Source of the DNA: Dyadobacter soli | Lineage (GTDB): Bacteria; Bacteroidota; Bacteroidia; Cytophagales; Spirosomataceae | Assembly: GCF_900101885.1 (NCBI RefSeq) | Contig: NZ_FNAN01000008.1 | Location: 310,001-374,000 of the forward strand | DNA: 64,000 bases | Direction: 5' to 3' | Shown: positions 34,900 to 44,194 of the stretch, piece after piece | How the letters are laid out: each line of letters starts with the position of its first letter | Numbering within the stretch: position 1 is the first letter of the stretch | Notes under the pieces: generated by a model | What the model was told of the DNA's origin: nothing | Database searches by the model: none | Seen by the model: only the letters and a program-made list of their open reading frames with translations | Position numbers and translations under genes: made by a program

Positions 34900-36183
34900 G
34901 TGTTTCGTAGTGCTCTCATCATCCTCTCTATCATTTATCTTCATTCCTTAGCATATGCCCAGGTCGATCTTGAACGGGGGCTGATCGGCTGTTATCCATT
35001 TTCAGGAAATGCAAAAGATTATAGCCCAATTGCAAACCACGGAACTGTATCGGGCGCCAAACTGGCTGAGGACCGCTTCGGTAATGCTAATTCTGCTTAC
35101 GAATTCGACGGCTTCGATGACTGGATCGAAATAAGTCCGGACGATTTGCAGCTCGATACTTTCTCCTACTCGCTGTGGGTGAATCCCAACGCAGCTCCCG
35201 CGTACACGACCGCCATGTTCCTGTTTTCAGTCGGCAGCGACTATGGCGACCAGCACGTTCTTTTCGGCGACCATTATTCCAATGACCGGCATACCGGCTT
35301 CTCGCACGGTTGCTATCAGGGGGTTGCGGACAATATACTTTGCTCGGGGCCGTCGGTAGAGCCGATCAGGCAATGGTACCATCTCGCGCTCGTGAAGGAT
35401 GCTAACGATTATACTTTTTATGTCAATGGACAAATGGTTTGCTCCAACAGCGCAAATGGCAAGAAGCCGTTCTACGGAACCAGCACGATTCGCGCCATGA
35501 TCGGTGCGCGCAACAACTACGGGCAGGCATCCAGTGGTCGCATCGACGATATCCACCTCTACGACCGGCCTTTGACCAAAGATGAGATTGATGCACTGTA
35601 CAAGGGTCCGAATATGCCGTCGGTTCCTGTGACGGGAGAGCTTACGGTAAGTAAAACCCAAATATGCGCCGGCGAAAGTGTGTCACTGAAAGTTGTATCC
35701 AGCAAGCCCGGCTCGGTTTTTAATTGGGAAGTGGATAACGTTGCGCAATCCGAATCTTCGTCGGCATTGTCGCTCAAAACGGAAGCAAGAACCTCCGACT
35801 ATCAAATAAAAATCCGTGTAAACGTCAGTTTCGACCCAACCTGCTTCACCCAACCTCCTCCGTTTGAAGTGGACAAAACGTTAGAGATCAAAAGTTGTGC
35901 AAATCCTCCGGAAGAAACCTCCGGCCTGTGGGTACCAGACATTTTTACACCTAACCGGGACGGCAAAAACGACACGTGGAAAATCTACAACGCCGCGGGA
36001 ACGGAAGGACTGCGCATTTTTATTTTTAACCGGTGGGGCGAGGTGATCTACTACTCGCAAGGCTACACCAAAGAGTGGGACGGCAGGTACAGAGATGAAC
36101 TCGTGCCTTCCGGCAGCTACCCGTTCCGGATTCTGTCGGGCGAAAAACTAATCAAACAGGGCAGCCTGATGGTGGTTTACTAG
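34900..36183 (+). CDS. LamG-domain protein with T9SS type B sorting tail
   Basis: The protein has a signal peptide (FRSALIILSIIYLHSLAYAQ), a LamG/concanavalin-like lectin domain (GLIGCYPFSGNAKDYS through GRIDDIHLYDRPLTKDEIDALY), a linker with paired cysteines, and a CHU_C-type gliding-motility C-terminal domain (VPDIFTPNRDGKNDTW, FNRWGEVIYYS, WDGRY, PSGSYPF). The tail directs secretion by the type IX system, so the protein is probably on the surface or secreted and may bind glycans. The GTG at 34900 begins the signal peptide; an ATG at 34762 would overlap the previous gene and add 46 residues. Confidence 0.85.
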   Translation: MFRSALIILSIIYLHSLAYAQVDLERGLIGCYPFSGNAKDYSPIANHGTVSGAKLAEDRFGNANSAYEFDGFDDWIEISPDDLQLDTFSYSLWVNPNAAPAYTTAMFLFSVGSDYGDQHVLFGDHYSNDRHTGFSHGCYQGVADNILCSGPSVEPIRQWYHLALVKDANDYTFYVNGQMVCSNSANGKKPFYGTSTIRAMIGARNNYGQASSGRIDDIHLYDRPLTKDEIDALYKGPNMPSVPVTGELTVSKTQICAGESVSLKVVSSKPGSVFNWEVDNVAQSESSSALSLKTEARTSDYQIKIRVNVSFDPTCFTQPPPFEVDKTLEIKSCANPPEETSGLWVPDIFTPNRDGKNDTWKIYNAAGTEGLRIFIFNRWGEVIYYSQGYTKEWDGRYRDELVPSGSYPFRILSGEKLIKQGSLMVVY

Positions 36184-36294
36184 CAACTCCCGATTAAATC
36201 CCGGGCATTTCCCGTACATTAGCGGCCAAATTTTTCCCGTCCGGGACTTCCCGCTGGGAGCTTCCAGTCTGGAATAAAAACCTCGAACAGCGTA

Positions 36295-37179
36295 ATGAAG
36301 TTAAAGACGATCAAGACCATTCTGAGTCATCCTTTAAATCAGCAGAACAAACTCTCGGCCTTGATGACCTTCTTCAAAAGAGGGGTGGTCATTCGTTTGC
36401 ATCATCATCCGATGGTGTATCCATTTCTTGAAAACACCTCGCTCGTGGTGGAAAAAGGCATGTCCAGTGCTGAACTTCAAATTTACACCGGGCTGTACGA
36501 CCTGCATGAAATGCTGTTCCTCACGCATTACCTGCGCCCGGACGACACGTTTGTAGACGTGGGCGCGAATGTGGGCGTGTACACGATCCTGGCCGCGGGT
36601 GTGGCGGGTTCGAATGCGATTTCGTTTGAACCGATCCCTTCAACTTTCTCGAAACTGAAAAGGAATGTGACTTATAATCTGCTGGAAGGCCGCGTAGATC
36701 TTCGCAACCTGGGTGTGGGCGATAAGGAGGAAAAACTGGTTTTCACCAACAGCCTCGACGCGACCAACCACGTGATCAGCAGCGACGAGAAGCCCGCCGG
36801 TGCGACAATCGAGGTGCCCGTGGATACGCTGGATCATTTACTGGCAAACCGGACCCCAAATTTCATCAAGATCGATGTCGAAGGGTTTGAAGCGAATGTC
36901 ATTAACGGAGCACCGGACACCCTGGCAAATCCCGAGCTGAAAGTAATAATTATGGAAACCAACGGGCTTTCCGACCAATATGAGTTTGGGCAAAATTACC
37001 TGCACAACAAACTGTTATCACTCGGCTTTACCCCGCATAGCTACGATCCATTTAAAAGAAATCTACAAAAGTTGGAAACAACGGGCGCGTCGAATACCAT
37101 TTACCTTCGTGATCTGGAATTCGTTCAGCAGCGCATTAAAACAGCGAGGAGAATCCGCTTCCGCAACATGAATATTTAG
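36295..37179 (+). CDS. FkbM-family methyltransferase, first copy
   Basis: The 294-residue protein has the SAM-binding motif FVDVGANVGVYTILAAGV, then ISFEPIPSTFSKLKRNV and FIKIDVEGFEANVINGA, all typical of FkbM O-methyltransferases. In polysaccharide loci these methylate sugars. Two small hairpins, TCCCGCTGGGA and TTCCAGTCTGGAA, lie in the 111-bp gap before it. A second, quite different FkbM gene is at 40864. Confidence 0.93.
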   Translation: MKLKTIKTILSHPLNQQNKLSALMTFFKRGVVIRLHHHPMVYPFLENTSLVVEKGMSSAELQIYTGLYDLHEMLFLTHYLRPDDTFVDVGANVGVYTILAAGVAGSNAISFEPIPSTFSKLKRNVTYNLLEGRVDLRNLGVGDKEEKLVFTNSLDATNHVISSDEKPAGATIEVPVDTLDHLLANRTPNFIKIDVEGFEANVINGAPDTLANPELKVIIMETNGLSDQYEFGQNYLHNKLLSLGFTPHSYDPFKRNLQKLETTGASNTIYLRDLEFVQQRIKTARRIRFRNMNI

Positions 37180-37197
37180 TTTGCATTAATTTGCAAC

Positions 37198-38709
37198 TTA
37201 CTCGCCATTGATAAAAGGCACCCTCTTTTTCACGTTTTCAAATATTACCCTTATCTCCTGGGAAACATCCAGTTTGAGGACCAGGATTGCGAAAGCGATG
37301 CACAGGAATGCCGACCGGAGCACGATTGCGACCATGGCGGATAGCTTGGACACTGTAAATTCGGGTTCCAAAAGCGTTACGAGGTACAATGCAGCCAATG
37401 CCATTATTACTTTCACTGTGCCGAGTGAGAAAGGTTGAATGCCGAATTTGCGCCAGACGAGAAATAACCTTGAAAGTGAATAAAAGAATGTCGTGATCAT
37501 GGTCGCTAATGCTGCTCCAATGAACCCGTACATAGGAATGAATAGGAGGTTCAATAAAAATCCGCAAACGGCCGACCCGATAATCAGGTAAGTAGCATAT
37601 TTGAAATACCTGGAATAAAGAATGATCTCCGTATTGAGGCCGGTTCCGGTGTCGAATACTTTCACCAACGCCAGAAAGAGAACAACCAGTTTTCCTTCCC
37701 TGTAAGTTTCGCCTTTGGGAATGAGGTAAAAAATCTCGTCGATACTGCTCCAAATCAACAGGAAAATCAGCCCGCCGACAATCAATTGATTCAATGCCGA
37801 TTTCGTATTGATCTGCCGGACATACTCGTAATCTTCCTTGCCGAGGGATGTCGATAGCAATGGAATGGATATTTGCGAAATGGCTTTTTTGGGTATTTCA
37901 ATGACACCGGCAATGTAGGCGGCGATGATAAAAATCCCTGTCTGGATAAGTCCGCGCTCCCCCGCCAGCATGGAACGATCTATAAAAAGCATCAGGTTAA
38001 CGCCGATTCCACCGAAAATCGTGAAACTGCCGTAGGCCATCATGCTACGGAACAATGGCCAGGTAAGTATTTGCGCATTGGGTTTGAACCAATACCATTT
38101 TCCCAGTTTACGGATATAAATGATCAATGTCACGAGCGCCAGCCCATATGAAGAGATCAACAGCCAAAGCATGATTTGGAAGCTGATCCATCCGAATCCG
38201 AACATCAGAATGACCATTACATTGGCAAGCCGCAAAAACACTTCCCGTATAAAATTGGGCACGGCAATCCGCGAATTATTCCGGCAGTAGGCTTCCAAAA
38301 CCGCCATATAAAGCCAGAACAATGTAAAGGGAATGACGAGAATATGGTACTTGATCAGTAGCGGAGAATTTTCAGAATAATAATCCTGAATCCATCCGGA
38401 ACATGAAAGGTATAGAATTGTGAACAGAATGCTCCCCACAAACGGAAGCCCCAGAAGGAAGGGCAGTATCCCATTATGTCCGGCCTGATCGTCCCGGAAT
38501 TTGGCAAAGAATTTGTCTGCAATAAGCGGCGTACCCAAATGTGCAAAAGCCGCAAAAAGTAAACTGTTTTCAAAAAGCAGGCGGGTCAATGCCAGTTCTT
38601 CTACCGAAAGGAATTTGGTAGAAACATACATTTGATTAATAATCCCAATTCCAACTCCGATATAAGAGCCTACCCCGGCCTTTAAACTTTGTCGTAAAAC
38701 AATTCCCAC
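37198..38709 (-). CDS. Wzx-like polysaccharide flippase
   Basis: The 503-residue protein has about 12-14 hydrophobic helices in the arrangement of the polysaccharide-transport (MATE-like) superfamily. It opens with LRQSLKAGVGSYIGVGIGIINQMYV and includes polar motifs such as SMLAGERGLIQTGIF and AISQISIPLL. It should move lipid-linked repeat units across the inner membrane. Its start lies 6 bp after the stop of the epimerase gene on the same strand, so they form an operon. Confidence 0.92.
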   Translation of the reverse strand: MGIVLRQSLKAGVGSYIGVGIGIINQMYVSTKFLSVEELALTRLLFENSLLFAAFAHLGTPLIADKFFAKFRDDQAGHNGILPFLLGLPFVGSILFTILYLSCSGWIQDYYSENSPLLIKYHILVIPFTLFWLYMAVLEAYCRNNSRIAVPNFIREVFLRLANVMVILMFGFGWISFQIMLWLLISSYGLALVTLIIYIRKLGKWYWFKPNAQILTWPLFRSMMAYGSFTIFGGIGVNLMLFIDRSMLAGERGLIQTGIFIIAAYIAGVIEIPKKAISQISIPLLSTSLGKEDYEYVRQINTKSALNQLIVGGLIFLLIWSSIDEIFYLIPKGETYREGKLVVLFLALVKVFDTGTGLNTEIILYSRYFKYATYLIIGSAVCGFLLNLLFIPMYGFIGAALATMITTFFYSLSRLFLVWRKFGIQPFSLGTVKVIMALAALYLVTLLEPEFTVSKLSAMVAIVLRSAFLCIAFAILVLKLDVSQEIRVIFENVKKRVPFINGE

Positions 38710-38715
38710 GTTAAT

Positions 38716-39816
38716 CTATTTTAGATACTTCTTTTTAATGATTTGCACAATGCGGTCCGAAGCAAAGCCATCCCACAGAGCAGGTAAAGAAGTCGGTTTC
38801 TTCTCCCCGTTAATAACTTCACTTATAATATGCATTGCATTGGCGACATTCAAACCGCCCACCAGCCGATTGGTTCCTTCGCCGACCGTCGACGGGCGTT
38901 CCGTCGAGTTTCTGAATGTGATACAAGGCACGCCAAAAAAAGTAGTTTCCTCCTGCACGCCCCCGGAATCCGTAATCACCAGCTCCGCATTGGAAGTCAG
39001 ATTAATAAATTCCAGATAACCCTGCGGCGGCAGCAAATGCAGCCCCTCGATAGTTTCCAGCCGGTGCCAGATGCCTTTGTCGATCAGATTCGATTTGGTC
39101 CTGGGATGAATAGGGAAAACCACTGGCCTGAGCTTGCAAACGGCCTCTATCAGCGCTACCAGCAGCATCAGATCTTCGGATGAATCCACATTCGACGGAC
39201 GGTGCATTGTCATCACGATGTACGCGTTTTTTCTCAAACCCAGCTGTGTTGTCACAGAAAGCTCCGACGCTTTCTCCCGGCAATAAACCAGCGAATCGAT
39301 CATGACATTACCGACGAAATGAATGTTATCCGGCCCGATACCCTCGCTTCGTAGATTACTAACCCCCAATTCCTCCGAAACAAAAAGCTCGCCGGACATT
39401 TGGTCGATCAGTATCCGGTTGATCTCCTCGGGCATACTTTTGTCGCCGCTGCGCAACCCGGCTTCCACGTGAACCAACGGCACACCTTCCTTCGCTGCCA
39501 CCAATGCGCACGCCAGACTCGAATTCACATCGCCGACGACGATTACCATATCGGGAGATTCGCTTGCAAGTACGTTTTCGAAGGCGAGCATGATCCGGGC
39601 CGTCTGCGCGGTATGCGAGCCGCCATGTATGCTCAAAGAATAATCCGGATCGGGCAGCCCCAGTTGCGTCAGAAATACCCTGTACATGGCATCGTCGTGA
39701 TGCTGCCCGGTGTGAACCAGCTTTACAGAAAACTCCGGACATTTTGCGAAGGCTCTGTACAGGGCCGCTACCTTCACAAAATTGGGCCGCGCGCCCATCA
39801 CACATAGTATCTTCAA
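38716..39816 (-). CDS. wecB: UDP-N-acetylglucosamine 2-epimerase
   Basis: The 366-residue enzyme of the WecB family interconverts UDP-GlcNAc and UDP-ManNAc. The conserved N-terminus is KILCVMGARPNFVKVAAL; catalytic-site stretches include HTGQHHDDAM, VHVEAGLRSGDKSMPEEINR, VMTMHRPSNVD and TDSGGVQEE. The start is a TTG at 39816, directly before the conserved residues. Together with the dehydrogenase at 41674 it could supply an acidic amino sugar. It is the first gene of the operon with the flippase. Confidence 0.94.
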   Translation of the reverse strand: MKILCVMGARPNFVKVAALYRAFAKCPEFSVKLVHTGQHHDDAMYRVFLTQLGLPDPDYSLSIHGGSHTAQTARIMLAFENVLASESPDMVIVVGDVNSSLACALVAAKEGVPLVHVEAGLRSGDKSMPEEINRILIDQMSGELFVSEELGVSNLRSEGIGPDNIHFVGNVMIDSLVYCREKASELSVTTQLGLRKNAYIVMTMHRPSNVDSSEDLMLLVALIEAVCKLRPVVFPIHPRTKSNLIDKGIWHRLETIEGLHLLPPQGYLEFINLTSNAELVITDSGGVQEETTFFGVPCITFRNSTERPSTVGEGTNRLVGGLNVANAMHIISEVINGEKKPTSLPALWDGFASDRIVQIIKKKYLK

Positions 39817-39839
39817 CGGCTTCGCTGACGGTTTTTCTG

Positions 39840-39847
39840 CAAAGGTA
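39840..39847 (-). promoter_or_regulatory. candidate -7 box of wecB-flippase operon
   Basis: The minus strand reads TACCTTTG, an exact TAnnTTTG match 23 bp before the TTG start. Confidence 0.45.
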
Positions 39848-39899
39848 GCAGTTTAAGTACCAATACTAACCGCGCCTGCTTTTACTACTTGGGTATTTA

Positions 39900-39931
39900 T
39901 TGTGATTTGGAAACGTTTCGACCTACTTTTG
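39900..39931 (+). promoter_or_regulatory. candidate promoter of the glycosyltransferase at 39958
   Basis: TTG, a 21-bp spacer and TACTTTTG match the Bacteroidota pattern TTG-N17-23-TAnnTTTG. The start codon follows 26 bp later. Confidence 0.5.
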
Positions 39932-39957
39932 CAACCATAAAACCGACTTATGAGCTG

Positions 39958-40851
39958 ATGCCCGCGAGTGCCCCCATCGTCCTTTTTTGCTATAACCGTC
40001 CCGAACATTTGCAGCAGACCGTCAGGAGTCTGCAAATGAATACGCTTGCTGCTGAAAGCGAGCTGTATATCTATTCCGATGGGCCTAAACATGCGCAGGA
40101 GGCCGGGATTATCAATGAGGTACGGGCTTACATTTCGGGAATTAATGGTTTTAAAAACGTTACAATTTTCGAATCGCCGCAAAATAAAGGGCTGGCGGCA
40201 TCGGTCATCGAGGGCGTAAGCCATGTCCTTTCCATGCATCCCAATGTGATCGTGCTGGAAGACGATATGCTCAGCACGACGGATTTTCTGTCGTTCATGA
40301 ACCAGGCGCTGGATGTGTACGCCAACCGGGCCGATATTTTTTCCGTAACCGGTTACACGCCGCCTATCGACGTTCCCAAAGACTATGCGCACGACCTGTA
40401 CCTCGTGCCGCGGGCGAGTTCCTGGGGCTGGGGCACGTGGGCGCACAAATGGGCGCAGGCCGATTGGCAGGTGAAGGATTTTCAGGCAATAAAAAGCAAT
40501 GCGGCGCGCCGTCTGGAATTCAATGCGGGCGGCGACGATCTGTGGCCAATGCTCGCCAAGCAGCAGCAGGGTGTGATCGATTCGTGGGCCATTCGCTGGA
40601 CGTATTCGCAGTTCCTGAACAATGCATGCGGGCTCTACCCTGTTCATTCCAAAATCAAAAACATCGGAACAGACGGCAGCGGTACTAATTTTACATTCAA
40701 ATCCGGGGAGTATGGTCAGGAAATGGCCGAGGGTGGTGTGCAAATGCCCGCCGACCTGGTGCCCGATGAGCAAATGACCCGGGCATTCCGGAAATATTAC
40801 CGGTTACCATTCCTTTTAAAAGTTAAAAACAGGGTCAAATACGGCATTTGA
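39958..40851 (+). CDS. glycosyltransferase, GT-A fold
   Basis: The 297-residue protein begins APIVLFCYNRPEHLQQTVRSL, has LYIYSDGPKHAQE, LEDDMLSTTDFLSFMNQAL (the acidic metal-binding motif) and a tryptophan-rich SSWGWGTWAHKWAQADW. This resembles GNT-I-like or GT2-like sugar transferases of O-antigen loci. It likely adds one sugar to the surface polysaccharide. The ATG at 39958 was chosen over an upstream TTG whose extra residues look non-coding. It is followed after 12 bp by a second FkbM gene. Confidence 0.88.
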   Translation: MPASAPIVLFCYNRPEHLQQTVRSLQMNTLAAESELYIYSDGPKHAQEAGIINEVRAYISGINGFKNVTIFESPQNKGLAASVIEGVSHVLSMHPNVIVLEDDMLSTTDFLSFMNQALDVYANRADIFSVTGYTPPIDVPKDYAHDLYLVPRASSWGWGTWAHKWAQADWQVKDFQAIKSNAARRLEFNAGGDDLWPMLAKQQQGVIDSWAIRWTYSQFLNNACGLYPVHSKIKNIGTDGSGTNFTFKSGEYGQEMAEGGVQMPADLVPDEQMTRAFRKYYRLPFLLKVKNRVKYGI

Positions 40852-40863
40852 CCTTCCAATTAT

Positions 40864-41670
40864 ATGTACTGGCTACGCTACCTGCTTAAAGAACCTTTTC
40901 ATGCGCTGGGAACCGCGCGAAACCGGGAGTTTGTGAAATTGCTGCTCAAATACGGCAACCACACCCGCTACAAGCTGACGGACGTAGTATTCGGCGGGTT
41001 CAAACTGAAAGCACCGGACACCATGTCCTTTCTCTGGCAGCACAAGGAGATCTTCGCAGACGAGTTCTATTATTTTGAAAGTACCCAACCTCAACCCGTG
41101 ATTTTCGATTGCGGGGCCAATATTGGAATGAGCGTTCTGTATTTCAAAAAATTGTATCCCAATGCCCGGTTACTAGCTTTTGAAGCCGAGCCGGCAATCG
41201 CTTCGCTGCTCCGCCAAAACCTGGAAAGTAATGGTGTTAAGGAAGTTGAAATTATCGATAAAGCCGTGTGGATCAATGACGACGGCATCTGGTTCGGCAG
41301 TGAATCGGCGGATTCCTCTTCGATTTACTCCACTGCACAGAAGCGTAAGATCGATTCCATTCGGCTGAAAGACTACCTGGAAAAGGAGAGCCGCATTGAT
41401 TTTCTCAAAATCGATATTGAAGGCGCTGAAATTGAAGTGCTTCATGATTGCCGCAGCTCGCTTGCGCATGTGCAAAACCTGTTTGTGGAATTTCACTCCT
41501 ACATTGGCAATGCGCAGGGTCTGGCCGATGTGGTGAAAGTTTTCGAAGAAAACGGTTTCCGCTATTATGTGGATACCAACCAGCACCGGCTGCGGCCATT
41601 TACGAACCATCGCTACCGGGGTAACGATGTGATGGACCTACAATTGAATATTTTTGGCTGGCGCGAATAG
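40864..41670 (+). CDS. FkbM-family methyltransferase, second copy
   Basis: The 268-residue protein has VIFDCGANIGMSVLYFKKLYP, LLAFEAEPAIASLLRQNL and FLKIDIEGAEIEVL, the SAM-binding and FkbM signatures. It shares little sequence with the copy at 36295, so the two probably act on different positions or sugars. It is likely co-transcribed with the glycosyltransferase before it, and ends 3 bp from the convergent dehydrogenase gene. Confidence 0.93.
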   Translation: MYWLRYLLKEPFHALGTARNREFVKLLLKYGNHTRYKLTDVVFGGFKLKAPDTMSFLWQHKEIFADEFYYFESTQPQPVIFDCGANIGMSVLYFKKLYPNARLLAFEAEPAIASLLRQNLESNGVKEVEIIDKAVWINDDGIWFGSESADSSSIYSTAQKRKIDSIRLKDYLEKESRIDFLKIDIEGAEIEVLHDCRSSLAHVQNLFVEFHSYIGNAQGLADVVKVFEENGFRYYVDTNQHRLRPFTNHRYRGNDVMDLQLNIFGWRE

Positions 41671-41673
41671 GCG

Positions 41674-42939
41674 TCAAAGCCGCGAATCCACCATTTCCTG
41701 CGGTAATACTGATTTCAAATCGAATATCACGGAATCAGCGCCGGTAAATTCCCTGAACTCCATGGCGCGAAACTCCTGGTGGGCCACAGCCAGCACCACT
41801 GCCTCGTAGCTACCTGCGGGTCGGTCGAGCAATGCAATGCCATATTCTCCCAGTACCTGCTCCCCCGACGCCCAGGGGTCGTGGACTTCCACCTGCATTC
41901 CGAAATCGGTCAGTTCGCGGTACACGTCGATCACACGTGTGTTACGGATATCGGGGCAATTTTCCTTAAAAGTAATGCCCAAAATCAGCACCCGGCTGCC
42001 CTCGATCTTATGTCCCTTGCGGATCATGAGCTTTACCAGCTTGTTGGCCACAAACACGCCCATCATATCATTTACCCTACGGCCGGACAGAATTACCTGC
42101 GGGTAGTAACCCAGCGATTCGGCCTTGTAAGCCAGGTAGTACGGATCGACCCCAATGCAATGGCCTCCCACTAATCCCGGTTTGTATTTTAGAAAATTCC
42201 ATTTCGTAGCGGCCGCTTCGAGTACTTCCGTGGTATCGATATTCATCCGGTCGAAGATGAGCGCCAGTTCGTTCACGAAGGAGATATTCACATCCCGCTG
42301 CGCATTTTCGATCGCTTTCGAAGCCTCCGCCACCTTGATACTGGAAGCCAGATGCGTGCCCGCATCGATAACCGACGCGTACAAATCGTCCACAAATCGG
42401 GCCATTTCGGGCGTAGAGCCCGAGGTCACTTTTTTGATCTTTGTAAAAGTATTGACTTTATCACCGGGGTTAATGCGCTCGGGAGAATAGCCGCAGAAGA
42501 ACCCCTCATTGAATTTCAAACCGCTTTCCCGTTCCAGTACCGGCACGCAATCGTCCTCGGTACAACCAGGATATACCGTGGATTCATAAATCACGACGTC
42601 GCCCTTTCTCAATATTTGCCCGATCATCGCGCTGGCTTTCAGCAAATAGGTAAGATCGGGCTTTTTGTAATGATCCACGGGCGTCGGTACAGTGACGATA
42701 TAGACGTTGCATTCCTGCAATGCGCCTTCATCCCACGAAAATGTAAGGTTAACTGCCTCGCGTAAATCCCGCCGTGAAATTTCCTTAGTGGTATCGTAAG
42801 CGTCTTTCAACTCCTGAATGCGCCTTTTATTGATATCGAAACCAGTTACCGGATACTTTTTGCTGAACGCCACAGCCAGCGGCAAACCGACATAACCTAA
42901 CCCGATAACGGCAATTCTGACATCTGATGTGGGTAACAT
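41674..42939 (-). CDS. UDP-N-acetyl-hexosamine 6-dehydrogenase, TviB/WbpO-like
   Basis: The 421-residue protein has the NAD-binding motif IAVIGLGYVGLPLAVAFS, the family segments IVTVPTPVDHYKKPDL, YESTVYPGCTEDDCV, GYSPERINPGDK, and the catalytic cysteine in GGHCIGVDPYYL. The YPGCTED pattern is typical of TviB/WbpO enzymes that oxidise UDP-GalNAc or UDP-GlcNAc to the uronic acid, more than of WecC. It provides the acidic sugar for the polysaccharide. Two palindromes lie in its upstream region. Confidence 0.93.
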   Translation of the reverse strand: MLPTSDVRIAVIGLGYVGLPLAVAFSKKYPVTGFDINKRRIQELKDAYDTTKEISRRDLREAVNLTFSWDEGALQECNVYIVTVPTPVDHYKKPDLTYLLKASAMIGQILRKGDVVIYESTVYPGCTEDDCVPVLERESGLKFNEGFFCGYSPERINPGDKVNTFTKIKKVTSGSTPEMARFVDDLYASVIDAGTHLASSIKVAEASKAIENAQRDVNISFVNELALIFDRMNIDTTEVLEAAATKWNFLKYKPGLVGGHCIGVDPYYLAYKAESLGYYPQVILSGRRVNDMMGVFVANKLVKLMIRKGHKIEGSRVLILGITFKENCPDIRNTRVIDVYRELTDFGMQVEVHDPWASGEQVLGEYGIALLDRPAGSYEAVVLAVAHQEFRAMEFREFTGADSVIFDLKSVLPQEMVDSRL

Positions 42940-43035
42940 GGAAGGTACGCTATTAAATGTTCGGGCATAAAACTAGGCATATTTCAGCCTTTCAAAAAAT
43001 CCCGGTGATGGCGTTACCAAAGTGGATTTGCGTCT

Positions 43036-43062
43036 TTTAAGATCACAAATTGTGATCTTAAA
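43036..43062. repeat. perfect palindrome A with core TCACAAATTGTGA
   Basis: A 27-bp perfect odd palindrome (13-bp arms, centre A) with core AAGATCACAAATTGTGATCTT. It lies between the methyltransferase stop and the dehydrogenase start, both on the minus strand, 70 bp from a related palindrome. Confidence 0.9.
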
Positions 43063-43092
43063 GAAAGGCCAAGGTATTATACCATTAGGTGT

Positions 43093-43133
43093 ACAAGTTT
43101 CTAAGGTCACAAATTGTGACCTTAGAAACTTGT
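43093..43133. repeat. perfect palindrome B with the same core
   Basis: A 41-bp perfect odd palindrome with 20-bp arms around one A. The core AAGGTCACAAATTGTGACCTT differs from palindrome A by one compensated pair. Confidence 0.92.
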
Positions 43134-43156
43134 CTTGCCAGCATGTGTACCAGCAT

Positions 43157-44065
43157 TCAATGCGCATAAGGATTTGGCGGAAAAATATGTACCTGAAACC
43201 CGTCCTGCTGCATGGCCTTCATAACCTGTTCGGAAGGCAGTTTCTTGAATATCACTGCGCAAAGTACCTGTGAAGGCATTAGCGAAGCTTTTACCAGAAA
43301 ATCATGAAATGCGAGCTTCCGCTTGATCTTGCGGAATGCCGGCGATGAATCGTCCGCCTTCTCGCGTCCGTACGACGGATGATAGTAGTTATTATTAATA
43401 CCTTTGAATGCGACCGCCGGTAAACCGATCCCGTTCGCCAGCTTGTCCATTTCGCGCTCGGATAGCTTGAAAACGTAGTTCCCCACGGTTTCAAATGAAT
43501 ACCTGTTTTTCCAGTATTTCTGTAAAGCCTTCGTATCGAAGCGGTCGAATATATTCCTTAATGCAAGCAGGAAAGGCATTTTGGAGATCGGGTCGTGCGG
43601 CTCTACCAGGATTACAGCCTCGCGTGCCACGCGCAGCATCTCATATACGCCCAGATACGGACGCGGGAAGTGGTGATAGGCCTCCTTGCAGAATACATAA
43701 TCGTAGCTATTATCGGCAAATGTCAGACGCTCGACGTTTTCAATGGCATACTTATCAATGAATCCCCTTTCCTTCGACAGCGGCAAAAAAGTACCTGCTA
43801 TATCGCTGGCGGTGGCATCGAGCCCTTTTTTGAAAAAATGATTGGCATCAAACCCGTACCCATCCCCCACCGTCAGCCACGTTTTCTGCTCCCGCACGAA
43901 TGGCTCAGTAAGGTCCAGCATGCGCTTGTGGATCCAGTGGTTAATCGTCTGGTGCGCATTATCATACTCCCAAAGTTCGATCGCTTTATTTTTAGCCTCC
44001 TGTGTAGCATATTGCAGCTCGTACCATTCCGAATGCGCCTCGTGGCTTTTCTTTTCGCTTGACAT
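43157..44065 (-). CDS. class I SAM-dependent methyltransferase
   Basis: The 302-residue protein has the class I SAM-binding region TWLTVGDGYGFDANHFFKKG, ATASDIAGTFLPLSKERG, ERLTFADNSYDYVFCKEAYHHF and LRVAREAVILVEPHDP, like Methyltransf_11 proteins. The acceptor is unknown; the setting suggests a sugar or lipid carrier of surface polysaccharide. It runs on the minus strand upstream of the dehydrogenase gene, separated by 217 bp with the palindromes. Confidence 0.88.
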   Translation of the reverse strand: MSSEKKSHEAHSEWYELQYATQEAKNKAIELWEYDNAHQTINHWIHKRMLDLTEPFVREQKTWLTVGDGYGFDANHFFKKGLDATASDIAGTFLPLSKERGFIDKYAIENVERLTFADNSYDYVFCKEAYHHFPRPYLGVYEMLRVAREAVILVEPHDPISKMPFLLALRNIFDRFDTKALQKYWKNRYSFETVGNYVFKLSEREMDKLANGIGLPAVAFKGINNNYYHPSYGREKADDSSPAFRKIKRKLAFHDFLVKASLMPSQVLCAVIFKKLPSEQVMKAMQQDGFQVHIFPPNPYAH

Positions 44066-44194
44066 TTTCGCGGGGACACCTATTTTGCGATAAAGATACT
44101 TTCAACGAATAAGATTTATTTAACGGAGCAAATATTAATTTTATCGGTCTAAAATGGTTATCCGGCCAAAACACGAATTATCTATTGCGATCAA

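Noticed and set aside
43036..43133. CRP-type binding sites
   Set aside because: CRP sites read TGTGA-N6-TCACA; here the half-sites are in the opposite order with three bases between.
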